In this document: in pieces, positions 38,462 through 50,002 of the stretch
Layout of the letters: every line of letters starts with the position of its first letter
Position numbering within the stretch: position 1 is the stretch's first letter
Origin: Camillea tinctor
Taxonomy: Eukaryota; Ascomycota; Sordariomycetes; Xylariales; Xylariaceae
Direction: 5' to 3'
DNA: 64,000 bases
Assembly (NCBI GenBank): GCA_022578605.1
Contig: MU394054.1
Span: 1,118,945-1,182,944, forward strand
Notes under the pieces: generated by a model
Databases searched by the model: none
The model's input: only the letters and a program-made list of their open reading frames with translations
Told to the model about the DNA's origin: nothing
Program-made: the position numbers and the translations under genes

Positions 38462-40859
38462 CTATGCTGTCCCCCTACAACCTGTCCTGAAATTCCCTAG
38501 CAAGCTCTGAAAATTGGGGACATTGAGACCCTTCCAGCCCTTCCCTGCTAGTTCCTTGTCACCTATGTCTATGACGGCGCCAACTAAGCTCTTAGTGATC
38601 TCATCATCAATGACACTATCGTGCTTGTACGCAGGGTGTTTATCCACGAACTCCCTGATCCATTTGGCGGCAGTCCAAAGCTCACCGCTGGCGCGCTTAC
38701 TGATAAGATCGAGGTATGTCGAGAGTTCGCATCTCGTTTTCACGTCTACATTTACTGAATCAAGATAACTCTCAACGATGGGTATCAGGCCAGGGAAGTC
38801 ATGTTCTTCTGAGTTGGAGCCATTGATAATCTCATCGACGGTCATGAGCGCGTACTCGTCCTCGACCGGACCAATAGGAGTAGCAGGACGACTGATTACG
38901 GGTGAGTTGGTGCCAGATGTCACAGCGCTTCGTGGTTGCCGTTGCGTGAATGGGTTCTTTCGGAAGTAGAATTTCTTGTCAAGTACTGCATTTCTTGCGT
39001 GAGCTGTCTCCATATTCTCGTCGACCTTGACAATGGGTATGTAAAAGTTTAGGTCGAAACTAAGGATAGCACGCGTAATCAACACCATGAATACTGAAAA
39101 CGCTGCATTTTCGAAGTCCGTAATTTGTATCTCCATGGGTCGAAATTCCACACGCCAGCCAATATCAGACCCCGGTGGTGGCGGTTTGAATCTCATATGC
39201 TGCCAGTTAGTACTTTGAATATTCTCGAAGTGATCGGCTTTCGTCAAATCAAGCTCCTGGAGATCTTCGTTGAAGATGACTATCGGATCCCGAATGAACA
39301 AATGCGCAAAATGCGTTGCTAGGCGGTCATCCATGCCTCCTGCAAGAAGCTGGGACTTGATAGACTCGTCAACGATAAGATTAGGGTCGAAATATTCTGG
39401 CCGAAGGCGGGCATCTGTGCTGATATAGGTTGAATTAGAAGCATAGCGAGACTTGGGTATACGCCAGCGACTAGTCTTCAGGGGCTGCTGTGAGTTAGCA
39501 TTCTGCAATTAGCATTGGGACAATAGGGGTAAAACTCACAGCCTCCCCCAGCTCTTCGGGGGTTCGATCGTCTACAGATCGACTTATCTGGTTCCATCGC
39601 ACATCGGTATCAGCTAGAAAGCCTTTGTATATTGGCGTTGCTGCCGTCAGGGCCAACATAATGGGGCCAAGAGGACTCAGTTGGTCATACATCTGCCTTC
39701 CTTCTGTGATGTTCTTGGCCTGGAAAGTAATCTGCAAGCAGCAACTCCCCATTCCAAAAGCCATTGCGTCCATGTGGATAAAGTCGTCAGGGGATGCGCC
39801 ATTTCTCACGTCATCGTCTTCCGGCCAATTATGAAGGTGGTAATTGACAGTAGGGTCTTTCCATGGTCTCGGTGTATTCCTATCATGGAAAACCGGGACG
39901 TTCACTTGAACTTTTCTTCCACGGCGCCATCGAATGTTAGCCGCTAAGGTTGGAAAGCGAATATGTGGATTTGCAATCTCGTCCGGCACAAATTGGGAAC
40001 GAAGCTTTGAACCCGATGGAGGATAGTACGGGTCAGTGAAGACCCCTGGGACACCTAGACGAGGAAACGTCGTGAGGGTAATTGGATACTCTTCAGATTT
40101 CATATGTTCCTTGGCGATTTTCCTCCTAGACCGAAGTTAATGTACATAACTTAAATGCCAGGTCTTTGGTAGACAACATACCTGATCTTCATGTCGGGTT
40201 CGACACCGAGGAGTTCCTTGAAACCGATACCCCATGGCTTCCCAGGGGTTGCCTCGAGCATAAACCTACCAAACTCGGGGTGGAAGACTGGGAGGGGGTT
40301 CGAGTTTTGGGACCCGAGATCCTGCAGCGCTGGGACACATCCACCTTTAGTAGATAATTCCTCATCTGCAGCCAATGCCTTGAGGATATCAGCTTGTCGC
40401 AGCGACAGGAGTACCTTGGGGTCGTCCTTGGAATACGTTACTACGAGATATTCCACCTAGTGTCAAGGGTTAGTCGGATAGGGGGTTCGTCCTTCAAGAC
40501 AATGTGTGGAGTAGGTAGTCACCTCGTCTCCCCAAAGCATGGCATCGCGTTCCTTATGCTTTGCCTTATTCCAAATCTCGAGCAATTGCTAGGATATGCA
40601 GTCAGCGATAATGGTCTCAGCAAGCTTTAAAAGGCACCTGGATAGATAAAGGCGTAACCATATAGGTTAGGTAGTTTTTACCTTGATCCCCCATTCTCTC
40701 ACTTGTTGCGCGTAGCCCTGCGCATCTGGCCAATCAAGGGCGGTTCCCAAAGCGCTATAGACGACAGGTCAATGAAATTATCTCGATAAGATGCAGTAGT
40801 GTAGTCTCGGAGTCTTTTTTTTTAAAGGTGTAAGAGAATTCAACCTACAGCAAACCCAT
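38462..40859 (-). CDS. GSH1: Glutamate-cysteine ligase catalytic subunit
   Basis: Forms gamma-glutamylcysteine from glutamate, cysteine and ATP; rate-limiting step of glutathione synthesis, cytosolic. Six exons on the minus strand: 40,849-40,859, 40,682-40,754, 40,523-40,588, 40,182-40,456, 39,540-40,125, 38,462-39,502, giving 683 aa (family about 640-720). The N-terminus MGLLALGTALDWPDA and the metal/ATP site MLWGDEVEYLVV match eukaryotic GCLs. Further blocks are FMLEATPGKPWG, MDAMAFGMGSCCLQITFQAK and WRVEFRPMEIQITDFENAAF. The first coding exon is only 11 nt (ATGGGTTTGCT) and is fixed by frame and by the family start M-G-L-L. A Ser/Thr/Pro-rich insert before DEYALMTVDEIINGS is usual in fungi. 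A TC/TTC tract lies 80-130 bp upstream of the start. It lies 1.7 kb downstream of the permease on the same strand. Confidence 0.95.
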
Positions 40860-42535
40860 ATTTTTCTTTCTTTTTTCAATTCAGCACTAATGTCGCTGTC
40901 ACGGTGTGATGTACAGGTATAAGCGCAGCGACCTGTGTCAGTCTCTCTCTCTCTCTCTCTCTTTTCTTCTTCTTCTTCTTCTTTGTTTCTTTCTATGTAG
41001 ACTGTGGGTGCGTTGTGGTGTGTGGTGTGTATTGTGTAGTGTGTAGTGTATATATAGTATGCGATGTGTGATGTGTGATGTACCTATGTTGCGCTTTTGA
41101 GGTAAGTTATAGGCTGATAAGTCTACCTTTCCTAATTAGGAAAACGACGAGCGTGATTGACGAACGATAGTTGGTTGACTTGAGTTTGGTGAGTGATTAT
41201 TTGTCAGTGATGATGAAAAGTGATGTGTTTTTTTTTTCTCTTCCTCTTTTCTCTTTTTTGACTTGTATGACTCTTCAATTCCCTTAACTATCTCTGAAAT
41301 TTTCTGTTTTATTCACTAGAGTTATACCGACTAACTCACTAGCTGGGCACGCACAGAGAGAGAGAAAGATAGAGAGATAGAGAGATAGAGAGAGAGAGAT
41401 ATGATTGAGCCCCTCCCCACCATTCAATTTAGATCTCAGTGTCTCGTGGCCATAACCACGAATCAGAAGATCGATATAGGTTGAGGGGTGTTGACAAAAA
41501 AAAATAGCACAAAGTATGCCAACCGCAGAGATGGGATCTGAGCACGCAATTTTTAGTCGATACGACTGGACCGGTTGGCGCCGCCTCTTAGATATAAACT
41601 AGGTTTAGGTTGTAAGTGGGATGAGTGCGAATTGTTGTATATGGGAAACAATAAATGCCATCGTGACTTTTATACCGTAGTAAAACTTCCTTTCCTTTCC
41701 CTCTCCCCCGTGGGGCCTTAAAAACTAGAAAAGTCCAGGGCATGTTATCGGCCTAACCCGCACATTGCTTAGAAATCCAAATAATGGCTAATAAGCATCA
41801 TGGAGAACCAGAGTAGACGGAGTTTTACTGCTATTATTAAGAAACCTGCTCCAGTGCTTGCCCCATTTGGCACTGGGGTTTTCTGGAACCATAAGAGTGG
41901 GGGGTTAGAGACCAACCTAGAGTCCGATTGGAGCACTCCGAAAGCGGCCCGCTTCGGCATAAAAAAAAAGTAGTACTTAAGTAATGTCCATTACCTACCT
42001 GCCTACTATGTAGGTATGTAGGTTATGTGACTGACTTAGGTTGAGTTACCCAGTTCGTGTTAGTTACTTAACCTACTTAGGTTACATACATAGGTATGCA
42101 GTCACAGGAACATCCCACTAGAAACAAACCCGGACTTTGGAGGAGGATTTAGTTAGGTCAAGGTATTAATTACACTTAAAGTACTTGGCAAGTTTTATCC
42201 TTCTAGATTTCAGTATCAAAGCCCATCCCCTACTCTAAACTCTTCCTCAAGTGCATCGAATAAGGAGATCAATCACATCTATACCAGGTATTGCCAAACG
42301 ACACACAAGGCTATTATTATTATAGGTATGAAGCCTAATCTAGGTAGCTTTCATACTCGAAAGTCGAATCCCGGATTCTGTTTATCTAGGAATAGGTATT
42401 TAAAAAAAGAAAAGGGGGGGGGGGGGGTGAATGAAAAGAAGTATTGAGGGAACGAGAAAGACTAGAAGAAAATACCCTCATATCCAGCCAACTAAATAAC
42501 CACACGGGAGCCATTCTGTTATTTCATGTCATTGC
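40860..42535. other. Intergenic DNA between permease and GCL
   Basis: Contains the GCL promoter with TC/TTC tract, TGTGATG words (41,040-41,090) and a GA/GATA tract (41,355-41,400). 42,000-42,110 is rich in TAGGTA, TACCTA and TTAGGTT words arranged partly as an inverted repeat. A G-run lies at about 42,414-42,427. No gene seen. Confidence 0.5.
40941..40983. repeat. TC/TTC microsatellite in GCL promoter
   Basis: TC dinucleotides followed by TTC trinucleotides. Read on the minus strand (the GCL sense) this is a GA-rich tract starting about 80 bp upstream of the ATG. Confidence 0.85.
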
Positions 42536-44714
42536 TTATGCCTCATGGTTGTTGCCAGCCTTCTCGCTCATTCCACTAGAAGTATCGTTGAGCTGGTCAT
42601 GGGCTTCTTCGTCTGTGGCTTGAAGTCCAATGATCGTTTCGAATTTCTGTGGTTGTCAGTCAGTAAACACTTTCTCTTCTCGCCCACTTTCAGATAATAG
42701 GAACAAAGCAGAGTAACTTACGGGTCCTTCAAAGGTTTTACTGTACGTGACCCAGTAGGTGCTCATCAGAATCAGAAAAATGCCGATGACGACGGTAACA
42801 TAGTCTATCCAGGTTAGAGTTCACACATGCGACCTGACACTTCACCAGCTTAGGGGATTGGGCTAGCCAACTTACTCATATCGTCACCAGAGACGGGTAG
42901 GGTGGCTGGGAAGCAGAAGAACTACATGAATAGGTTAAAATATGTTCTCACTAAAACCAGCGATAATGGATGCGGGGGCAGAGAAGTATAACCAGGTTGG
43001 TACTCACCACAGATGTCACGACCACAAAGATAACCGCAATCACGTTCAGCGCCCACCCACTCTTACCGAGCACAAAGTATGTCCGCTCGGACTGGTACCG
43101 CAGGAGAACACCACGTCCGCGTACCAGTAACGCAATGACAGGAAAGACGTATGAAACATTGAGAAATATGGTGCAGCTAGCAACGTAGGCACTGAAGGCT
43201 ACCGATGGACCAAGGTACAACAGCCCAAAGAGCACGTTGAAGACGAAGGTCAAAACAATGGCACGAACAGGTACGTCAAGACCGGGATTGATATGTGCAA
43301 AGCTGTGTGTCTGTTAGGTTACTTGCCTGGAGAAAGGGGGTGTCAAGCTAAAGGGTCAATGGCCAACATACTACTTGTGATAGACAATCCCCTTGTCCCG
43401 AGCCATGGAGTAAATAAGTCGACTCGAGCTCGTAACGCAGCCATTTGTGCCGTTTATGAAGCACACCGCTAGCATTAGGGTAAGGATCGTTGCAGCGGCA
43501 CGGCTACCCGTTGACTGGAGAATCAACTCGGCAATTGGCATATTCGTTGCTGTGTCTAGGACCTTCTCGGGATCTACAATGCAGAAAAGTATGACGAGGA
43601 TGAAAACGGTACCACTAGACAGATACAGAGAGCGTGTTAATAGGTGCCACCGTCAGATAGATCATACATGAGTGGTTAGCCGGAACTCACGTCACTCCAC
43701 CAACACCAACAGCATACAGGATAGCCCGAGGGGCATCCACGGACGGCCGTGGCATTTCTTCGGTCATATGCAACGCCGCGTCGAAACCTATGAGCGAAAG
43801 AGCTGATTGAAGTAGACCCAAGATCCACGACATGCCGTCCGACCAGCCAGTTTCATTCCGAAAATTGGCAAAGACATAGTGGGCATCGTTTTTCTTGGAG
43901 GTGGCAAGCAGGACGATGCTGATAATCACCACCGCCAAGAGGGACCAGTATAGCGCCGCATCGTTCCACCGGCCCAATATCTTGTTTCCCCAAATGTTCG
44001 AACAGCTAGTGAAGACGAGGATCGCCAAGAAGATCAGGTAGGTCGCCCATTCCTTAATCTCATATGTACCGCCAGAAGCAATGACGGCGGCCGCTTGGAC
44101 GAACTGGGCTGTGCATCAAAACGATCAGCAAGTATTTACATACAACCGGCTTTGGGGTGGCTACCGCTCACCAGCAAAGAAGCCTTCCGTAGTCACCAAA
44201 GTAAGCCATCCGGCAATGTTAGTCCATCCCACCGAGAAGCTCTGCAAGACAATCATTATTAGCCTTGACCGGGCCTTCCCGGCACGTTGATAGTAGCCGG
44301 TACGAGATGCAACGAACCATGGGTTTCTTCCACTTTGCCGTGCATAGGGCATAGACAAAGTGATACTGGCCGCCCGCGGTTGGCCAGATGGCCGCGAGCT
44401 CTCCAAGACTTGCCGCTAGGGCGAGGTTACAGAGAACACAGAAGATGAAACCATAGAGAAATGAGACGGATCCCCCGGATGGAAGCACAAGTCCAATTGA
44501 CCCAGCCAAAGCAATCCAAGTGCTGTTCACAGCTCATTAGCAGACGATATCAGCGATGGCCTTGTATGCACCATTGGTTTTCAGCTCTCAGCCCGTCCGA
44601 AAAAGGCACTCACTTGAGGATGGCGAAGGTCAAAGCCACCATTGTCAGCCTCGACAAGCGAGGCTGCAATCGGCCTTCCCCTGCCGATGAGGACGACATG
44701 CTTAAGGATGCCAT
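42536..44714 (-). CDS. APC-family amino acid/choline permease (Hnm1-like)
   Basis: Plasma-membrane transporter of the amino acid-polyamine-choline superfamily; fungal relatives are choline (Hnm1), GABA and amino acid permeases, so the substrate is not fixed. Nine exons: 44,614-44,714; 44,318-44,522; 44,172-44,241; 43,691-44,108; 43,375-43,614; 43,008-43,302; 42,876-42,921; 42,722-42,804; 42,536-42,646. All junctions keep frame and give 522 aa, the usual family length. TM1 motif is ALAGSIGLVLPSGGSVSFLY, TM2 block is ASLGELAAIWPTAGGQYHFV, the TM6-7 region has GFDAALHMTEEMPRP, and about 12 hydrophobic segments are visible. The tail is hydrophilic and acidic (ATDEEAHDQ). It is divergent from the nitrilase across 2.2 kb, which suggests a shared promoter region. 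Confidence 0.92.
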
Positions 44715-46925
44715 GGCGTCAGATCAGGTCAGGCCAACAAGTTGAATTATCAATTGGTAATGGAAATTGATTCTCTCAAGCTAGAGTCACTGTCAAAACA
44801 AAATAGCGACGGCGCGCCCTTTTAAATAATACCCTACGTAGCTTCACGTAGTGTAACTAACATGCATGTGTGTTTATAATGTACGTTATAATGTGCATTG
44901 CATATGAAAAGAGAGATAAGCTCTCACTTTGGTCTCTTCGGAGACTAGAAGAGATAAATAAGAAACGAAAGAAGAAAAGAAAAAGAAAAGAAAAGCGAAT
45001 GATTACGGTAATACCAACAGACTAACGGACAAACAGACTAAGGGATCACTCTCGTGTAAAACGCGAGGCTGGGCGTCCGAGCTTCGGTTTTTTCGGTAGG
45101 GCTGAGGCTTCACGACGCCAATCACAGCCTGGTTGGGTTGCATTCTTCAGCCTCGTCTCCGTGCGTTCCTTAGTATTGGTCCGATTCACAGATTCACAAT
45201 GCACAATGCACGCCCATCTAGTGTAGAAAGGGAGGGCACATCTCATCCGATTTCGATGCAGACATGAGCACAGTTTCACCGCCTCTTGATCGTCCTTCAG
45301 CCGAAGGGGTTGTAATGCTCTGTTTGCCTACCTAGCTAGCCTAAGCCCAAGGCTTCTATTGACGCAATAAGACCGATTTCTCTCTAGGGTGTGACCGTAA
45401 GCATGACAAGACGACCAATGTCGTCAACCCATCTCACCCCCTTTTCCCAGCTCTCGCCCCCCTCCTGCATAGCGTGTAGGCAATGGGAGCGTATAATAGA
45501 GGGCGGTTGTGTAGAGAACAGCTGACGGAGAGTCGGGATTCGCCATCTTCTCGTGATGATGAGAAAAATCCCTCTTACCTAGCCCTATTCTACTTCAGGG
45601 TCAATCCGGAGGAAGTATGGCGATTACATCGTATCTAGGGTGGCACACACCAACAGGGCAGCAAAACCCCTTTATATCCAGCTGTGATCATAAGTTTCAT
45701 CACAAAAAAAAAGGGGGACCCCTCCCTGGCCCCCTGCGCGATGCCTTGCGCCGGAAGCCTCATACCGTCCCGTCCGAAGCAGACCCCGCAGATAAGATGC
45801 TGACGGCTGCATACAGCGCTGTAGAAGGAAGGCCCTTCAATGGGGTGAGGAGCTGCAGGGTTACGTTGAGAGATGGGTGACGGGCAGGAAAAACGATCGA
45901 GCTTGGGGAGATCTGCAGTTTCCCACAGGCTGGCGAGGTCCCAGTGCCGAAGCGAAGGGAGGAAACCCTCTCCCTCTCTCTCTCCCTTTCGGGAGGAAAA
46001 GCAAAAACTGCGGGGACCTCGGAAATGCAAAGCAAGCAAACAGATAAATCCCGTTCGCTAAGGGGGCGCCAAATCTAGCACTTCTCTTCCCCTCCCCTCA
46101 CCTCACCTCACCTCACCACCCCCCGATCCTATTCCTAGAAAACCGGGCTCGTTCGGTAGGTAGGTAGGTATGTTGGTAGTTCGACGAACCTTAGCTTACC
46201 AAGCCGGGCCACCCACCCACATAAGGGAACTCACATTTTAGAACGTGCAGAAAGCGCTAATTAATCGTCCGAGGAACATTTAATTGGAAGGACTATGCGA
46301 TCGCCGTTTGCAACTTGGTTTAATCCTAGGTTGGCCGTGCGACCTGCTGGCGACACTCGGCTTTGGTGGCCTTGTTTTGTAATGAAGGAGCCGGCTCGTA
46401 CAAGAAAAAGATGGGGGCCGTAAGAAGCCGTCTTTTTTCTTTCTTCCTGGAGCTACAGGTCTATTGTCCAACGTGGAATGAGAAAAGGAAAATCTCCGCC
46501 AAAATGTCTTAAAACCACAATGAAAATATCATGATTGACGGTGTAACCCACAAGTAGGGATAGAGCGTCAGGTATGGGTTTGATGATACTCATCGTATAC
46601 AGTTACCAATTACAGAACCACCCCAACCCAAAGCAGGCTTTCAAAACCGAAAAGAGGGAGTGAGCCCTAGGACGAACTCTCCGAAAGAAAGCGAATGAAG
46701 GAGGGTTTACGGGATCTGCAAACATGGAAGAACCCCGCATACCAAGTCCCCCTTGCCGAGTATACTATATATGTATCTATACACACACACATACACGTGT
46801 ATATATAAAGGGGAAGGATGCTACGGCTTCATGGTGTCAAGTAAAGAGCTTCAATATTCCCACCCACGATCCCCATTACCCCCACCTTAGAGAGCTACCC
46901 CCTAAAACTCAATATAGTCATAGAA
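44715..46925. promoter_or_regulatory. Divergent permease/nitrilase intergenic region with GATA motifs
   Basis: 2.2 kb between two divergent starts, with no credible gene inside. HGATAR-type motifs, the site of AreA/NIT-2 nitrogen regulators, occur at 44,915-44,920 (GATAAG), 44,953-44,958 (GATAAA), 45,791-45,796 (GATAAG) and 46,043-46,048 (GATAAA). Such six-base motifs also occur by chance, so a regulatory role is inference. CT-rich tracts lie at 45,965-45,990 and 46,081-46,120. Confidence 0.4.
46802..46809 (+). promoter_or_regulatory. TATA box of the nitrilase gene
   Basis: TATATAAA, 117 bp before the nitrilase ATG, at the end of a CA/TA-rich stretch. An 8-codon upstream frame (ATG at 46,818, stop ending 46,844) follows it and would be in the leader if transcription starts just downstream. 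Confidence 0.5.
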
Positions 46926-48127
46926 ATGACCGAAACTATCCGTGTCGGCGCGGTCCAGGCCGAGCCTGTATGGCTTGATCTCGACGGAAGCGTGAATAAG
47001 ACCATCAGCCTCATCGAGAAGGCCGCCGGAGATGGCGTGCAGGTACTAGGGTTTCCCGAGGTGTGGATTCCGGGTTATCCATGGTAAGGCTAACTTATGA
47101 AGGGAGAGCGGAAGGGAAAGGGGGAGGGGGGGTATACTCTATGCACTCTAAGCTAATATCGATTCTTGTCTGCGGCTAAGGTCTATGTGGACGTCAAGCG
47201 TCATCGAGAACACGCATATCATTCATGACTACATGGCCAACTCTATGTCACGAGACTCGGAGCATATGAGACGTATCCAGGCTGCGGTGAAGAAGGCCGG
47301 GATGTTCGTGGTCCTCGGTTATAGCGAGAGAGACGGGTGTAGTTTATACATGGGACAGTCCTTCATTTCACCTGAAGGCGAAATCGTTCACCACCGAAGA
47401 AAAATCAAGCCCACGCACATAGAACGGACTATCTGGGGAGAGGGGCAGGCCGAATCCCTCAAGTGCGTCGTTCCATCAAAGTTCGGCAAGATTGGTGGCC
47501 TGAACTGTTGGGAACACCTACAACCTCTGCTTCGTTACTACGAATATTCGCAGGGGGTCCAGATACACGTGGCAAGGTGGGTCACGTCAGACGGCGACAT
47601 TTGTTGCAAGCATTTTCTAATCAACTGGGTAGTTGGCCGGCAGAATTCGAGATGCCGGATCCCAAGAAGATCGCATGGCTCTATCACGAGACGGGAGAGG
47701 CGAGCTATCGAGCAAGCCAGTTTATGGCGATCGAAGGACAATGCTTCGTCTTGATTGCATCTCAAATCCTAACTGAAGAGAACTTGGAGAAAAACAACCT
47801 GTCAGGTAACCCCGTTACAAAGACGGTAAGATTATGAATTCCAATATTCCCATTTCCCTCCTTTTTCCCCTCTAAAAGGCTAATTTAATCCTCATTTTAT
47901 TTCAGCCTGGTGGTGGTTTCTCCATGATTTTTGGGCCAGACGGCAAGCCGCTCTGTGAAGCTCTGGATGCGGGCGCCGAGGGCATTCTGACTGCTGATGT
48001 CAACCTGAGAGACATCGATTACCCCAAGGCATTCATTGATGTCGTTGGCCATTACGCTAGACCCGACCTGCTCAGTTTGCTAGTGAATCCAACCCAGGAC
48101 ACGCATGTGACGACAATGACAAAATAG
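46926..48127 (+). CDS. Nitrilase (aliphatic/aromatic nitrile hydrolase family)
   Basis: Converts a nitrile to the carboxylic acid and ammonia. Four exons, 46,926-47,083, 47,181-47,576, 47,633-47,825 and 47,906-48,127, give 322 aa (family 310-370). Catalytic residues are Glu45 ([12 protein letters not shown]), Lys127 ([13 protein letters not shown]) and Cys162 ([13 protein letters not shown]). The run [15 protein letters not shown] is rebuilt by splicing a 55-nt intron with a CTAAT branch site; without it the frame breaks. The Cys-Trp-Glu-His block and its context favour true nitrilase; cyanide hydratase is a close relative and cannot be fully excluded. No signal peptide or peroxisomal tail is seen, so it is probably cytosolic. 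Its neighbours are a divergent permease and a convergent Zn2Cys6 regulator only 111 bp away. Confidence 0.95.
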
Positions 48128-48238
48128 GCTGGCGAGGCCGGCCGCATTTATCGACATTCCTAGGCCGTTAAGAATTAAGAGTAAGATGGTTCTCACTAAT
48201 CCTCATAGGTAATAAAGCGTTGTTGCCATCACATGCCC

Positions 48239-50002
48239 TCAAATGAACCATGGCGCAGCAATATGCAGATCGATGGTGTCCCACCATTTCAAATTAGCGG
48301 CTCGATTGTTATCGGCCTGTAGGTCTTGTTGTTTCCAAAACGACTCGATAATATTCCTTAAAACGAAAACGTTTCCAATGTGTCTCCTTTCATCCATCTG
48401 GTCAAGCGCTTGGAGGATATCTATCCTCTGTTTATCGGTTTCGGTTTCGCACGCAATAACGAAGAGCGGCCAAGGGCTAGTGCAAACCTCTAGGCGGCTG
48501 AGTATCTGAAAGGCTTGATCGAGATACACCGATCTAATCTCTTGCACCTGGACGCTATTATTGCAGGTCCTTTGCAAGTAGAGAAATGCCGCGATTCGAT
48601 ATAGTTCGGCGGTGACCAGAATTCTCGTTCGCTCGTGCTGGGGTAGGCAGTTTGCATCTAAAGGATGCAATCGTTGAGAAAGTGATGTTATTCTCTTCTC
48701 GACAGTGTGCCACTCGTCGTTTCTATGAGTTTGGTCTTCGGGGGTAAGTTTCGGGGATTCTCCTCGGAGCTCGATTGCCCGTAGTTGATTTACGTAGCTA
48801 ATTATCTCCATGACTTCTACCGAACATCCCAATGATCCAATTATCTTGAAAACCGTTAGGCTCGTATCATCAGCAGGAACAGCAAGAAAGGCTACATACC
48901 AGTGATCTATCAAAATTAGTATCTCGTAACAAGCGTATAGATGCCGGGCCATCCGGCCATTGCTGAAGAGGTTGGCTAAAACCACCGAGAATCTCGTGAT
49001 ACAGAAACCATGTATATAGGAATCCATACGCTAGGCGCCCACCATGCATAGTGGCAAGCTCGTGGAGCATATTCTGAGCTCCATAGAGATGCAGGCTCCA
49101 GTTTCCTTCGGTCTCGTCGAAAACCTAGCTGGGGTAAGTCTTACTGTACACAAGGGCAAAGATTTAGCGTTCTCACGTTATAGACGCAGAGCATCATCGA
49201 TGTGGCTAGCTGCGTCTCGGCAGGCGCCGCGGATTCCATCGATAGAGAAGAGGATAGCGACCGGATGGCTTCGGCCTTGTAAGATAGGGCCTGCTCAGGT
49301 CCCCAGAGATGAAAAGCACAGACGGCAAGGATGGCGTTGCGGAGGCCGTGCGAAGCGTTGCCGAAGTTTGAAAGCGCCATAGGCAACAAATCATCCCGGA
49401 ATCCATTATTAACATCAATCGTGGAAATCATCCGCGAAAGCTTTTCCTGATCTAAAGCGAAATTCAATAAGCCGACCAGGAATTCAAAACGGGGAGACGC
49501 GAACAGGCTTACAGTAAGACATAAGATGCGATTCCCTCTCGTGAAAGTTGGGAATGATGGGGATACTCCGCGGCGGTCGCGGCCGTCCGCGAACTAAAGC
49601 TAGAGAGTTGGGAGTGATTCCCTTCCTGGCGATGGCCAGATCGGTATAGGTGACGTTCAGAAACTGCTTGCCATAGTGGGCAGAGTCGATTTTCTGATGA
49701 TGAATTACTTGGTCCGGAAGGCGATTGAGGCGACGTCTACCGTCCGGCTGGTCCGGCCAGGCGAGGCGGATTCCGTATCCTAAACATTCTCTCCCAGTGC
49801 GAAGGCAGTTGTTGCAAGCGGGATAGCCACGATCGCAGCCGATTTTGCGCTCTTGGAGGAGAGGTTAATAGGCATCGCAGCGGCGGGTGCGGAGTGAGCT
49901 GAGCTTACTTTTGCAGGTCCAGCACCCTTGTGCTCGTCTTACAGTCTCCATCTTTTGGGCGGTCAAAGTCATAGTAGAAGAATAGCAGAGATCAGGATTC
50001 AT
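48239..50002 (-). CDS. Zn2Cys6 fungal transcription factor
   Basis: Nuclear DNA-binding regulator of the Gal4-type class. Five exons: 49,909-50,002; 49,513-49,851; 49,177-49,451; 48,900-49,124; 48,239-48,844; total 512 aa. The binuclear cluster is split by intron 1 and reads C-X2-C-X6-C-X6-C-X2-C-X6-C with Cys27, Cys30, Cys37, Cys44, Cys47 and Cys54 (CWTCKKRKIGCDRGYPACNN). A linker and a fungal-specific regulatory domain follow (FRDDLLPMALSN, AILAVCAFHLWG, NWSLHLYGAQNMLHEL, ending HIAAPWFI). Starts at Met11 or Met18 are possible. It converges on the nitrilase gene, so it is the natural candidate regulator of that gene and the permease, although this is inference from position only. Confidence 0.9.

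Noticed and set aside
41769..41960. Minus-strand 63-codon frame near a CCCCATTTGGCACTGGGG hairpin
   Set aside because: No recognisable similarity; hairpin too short to call a terminator or mobile element.
47185..47754. Apparent frameshift in the nitrilase between residues near IHVA and SWPAEF
   Set aside because: A canonical 55-nt intron (GTGGGT donor, CTAAT branch, TAG acceptor) restores the frame exactly, so it is not a pseudogene.
48239..49027. Single 262-codon frame as an intron-free gene
   Set aside because: Its first part runs through an intron; the spliced Zn2Cys6 model explains it with better frame and domain fit.
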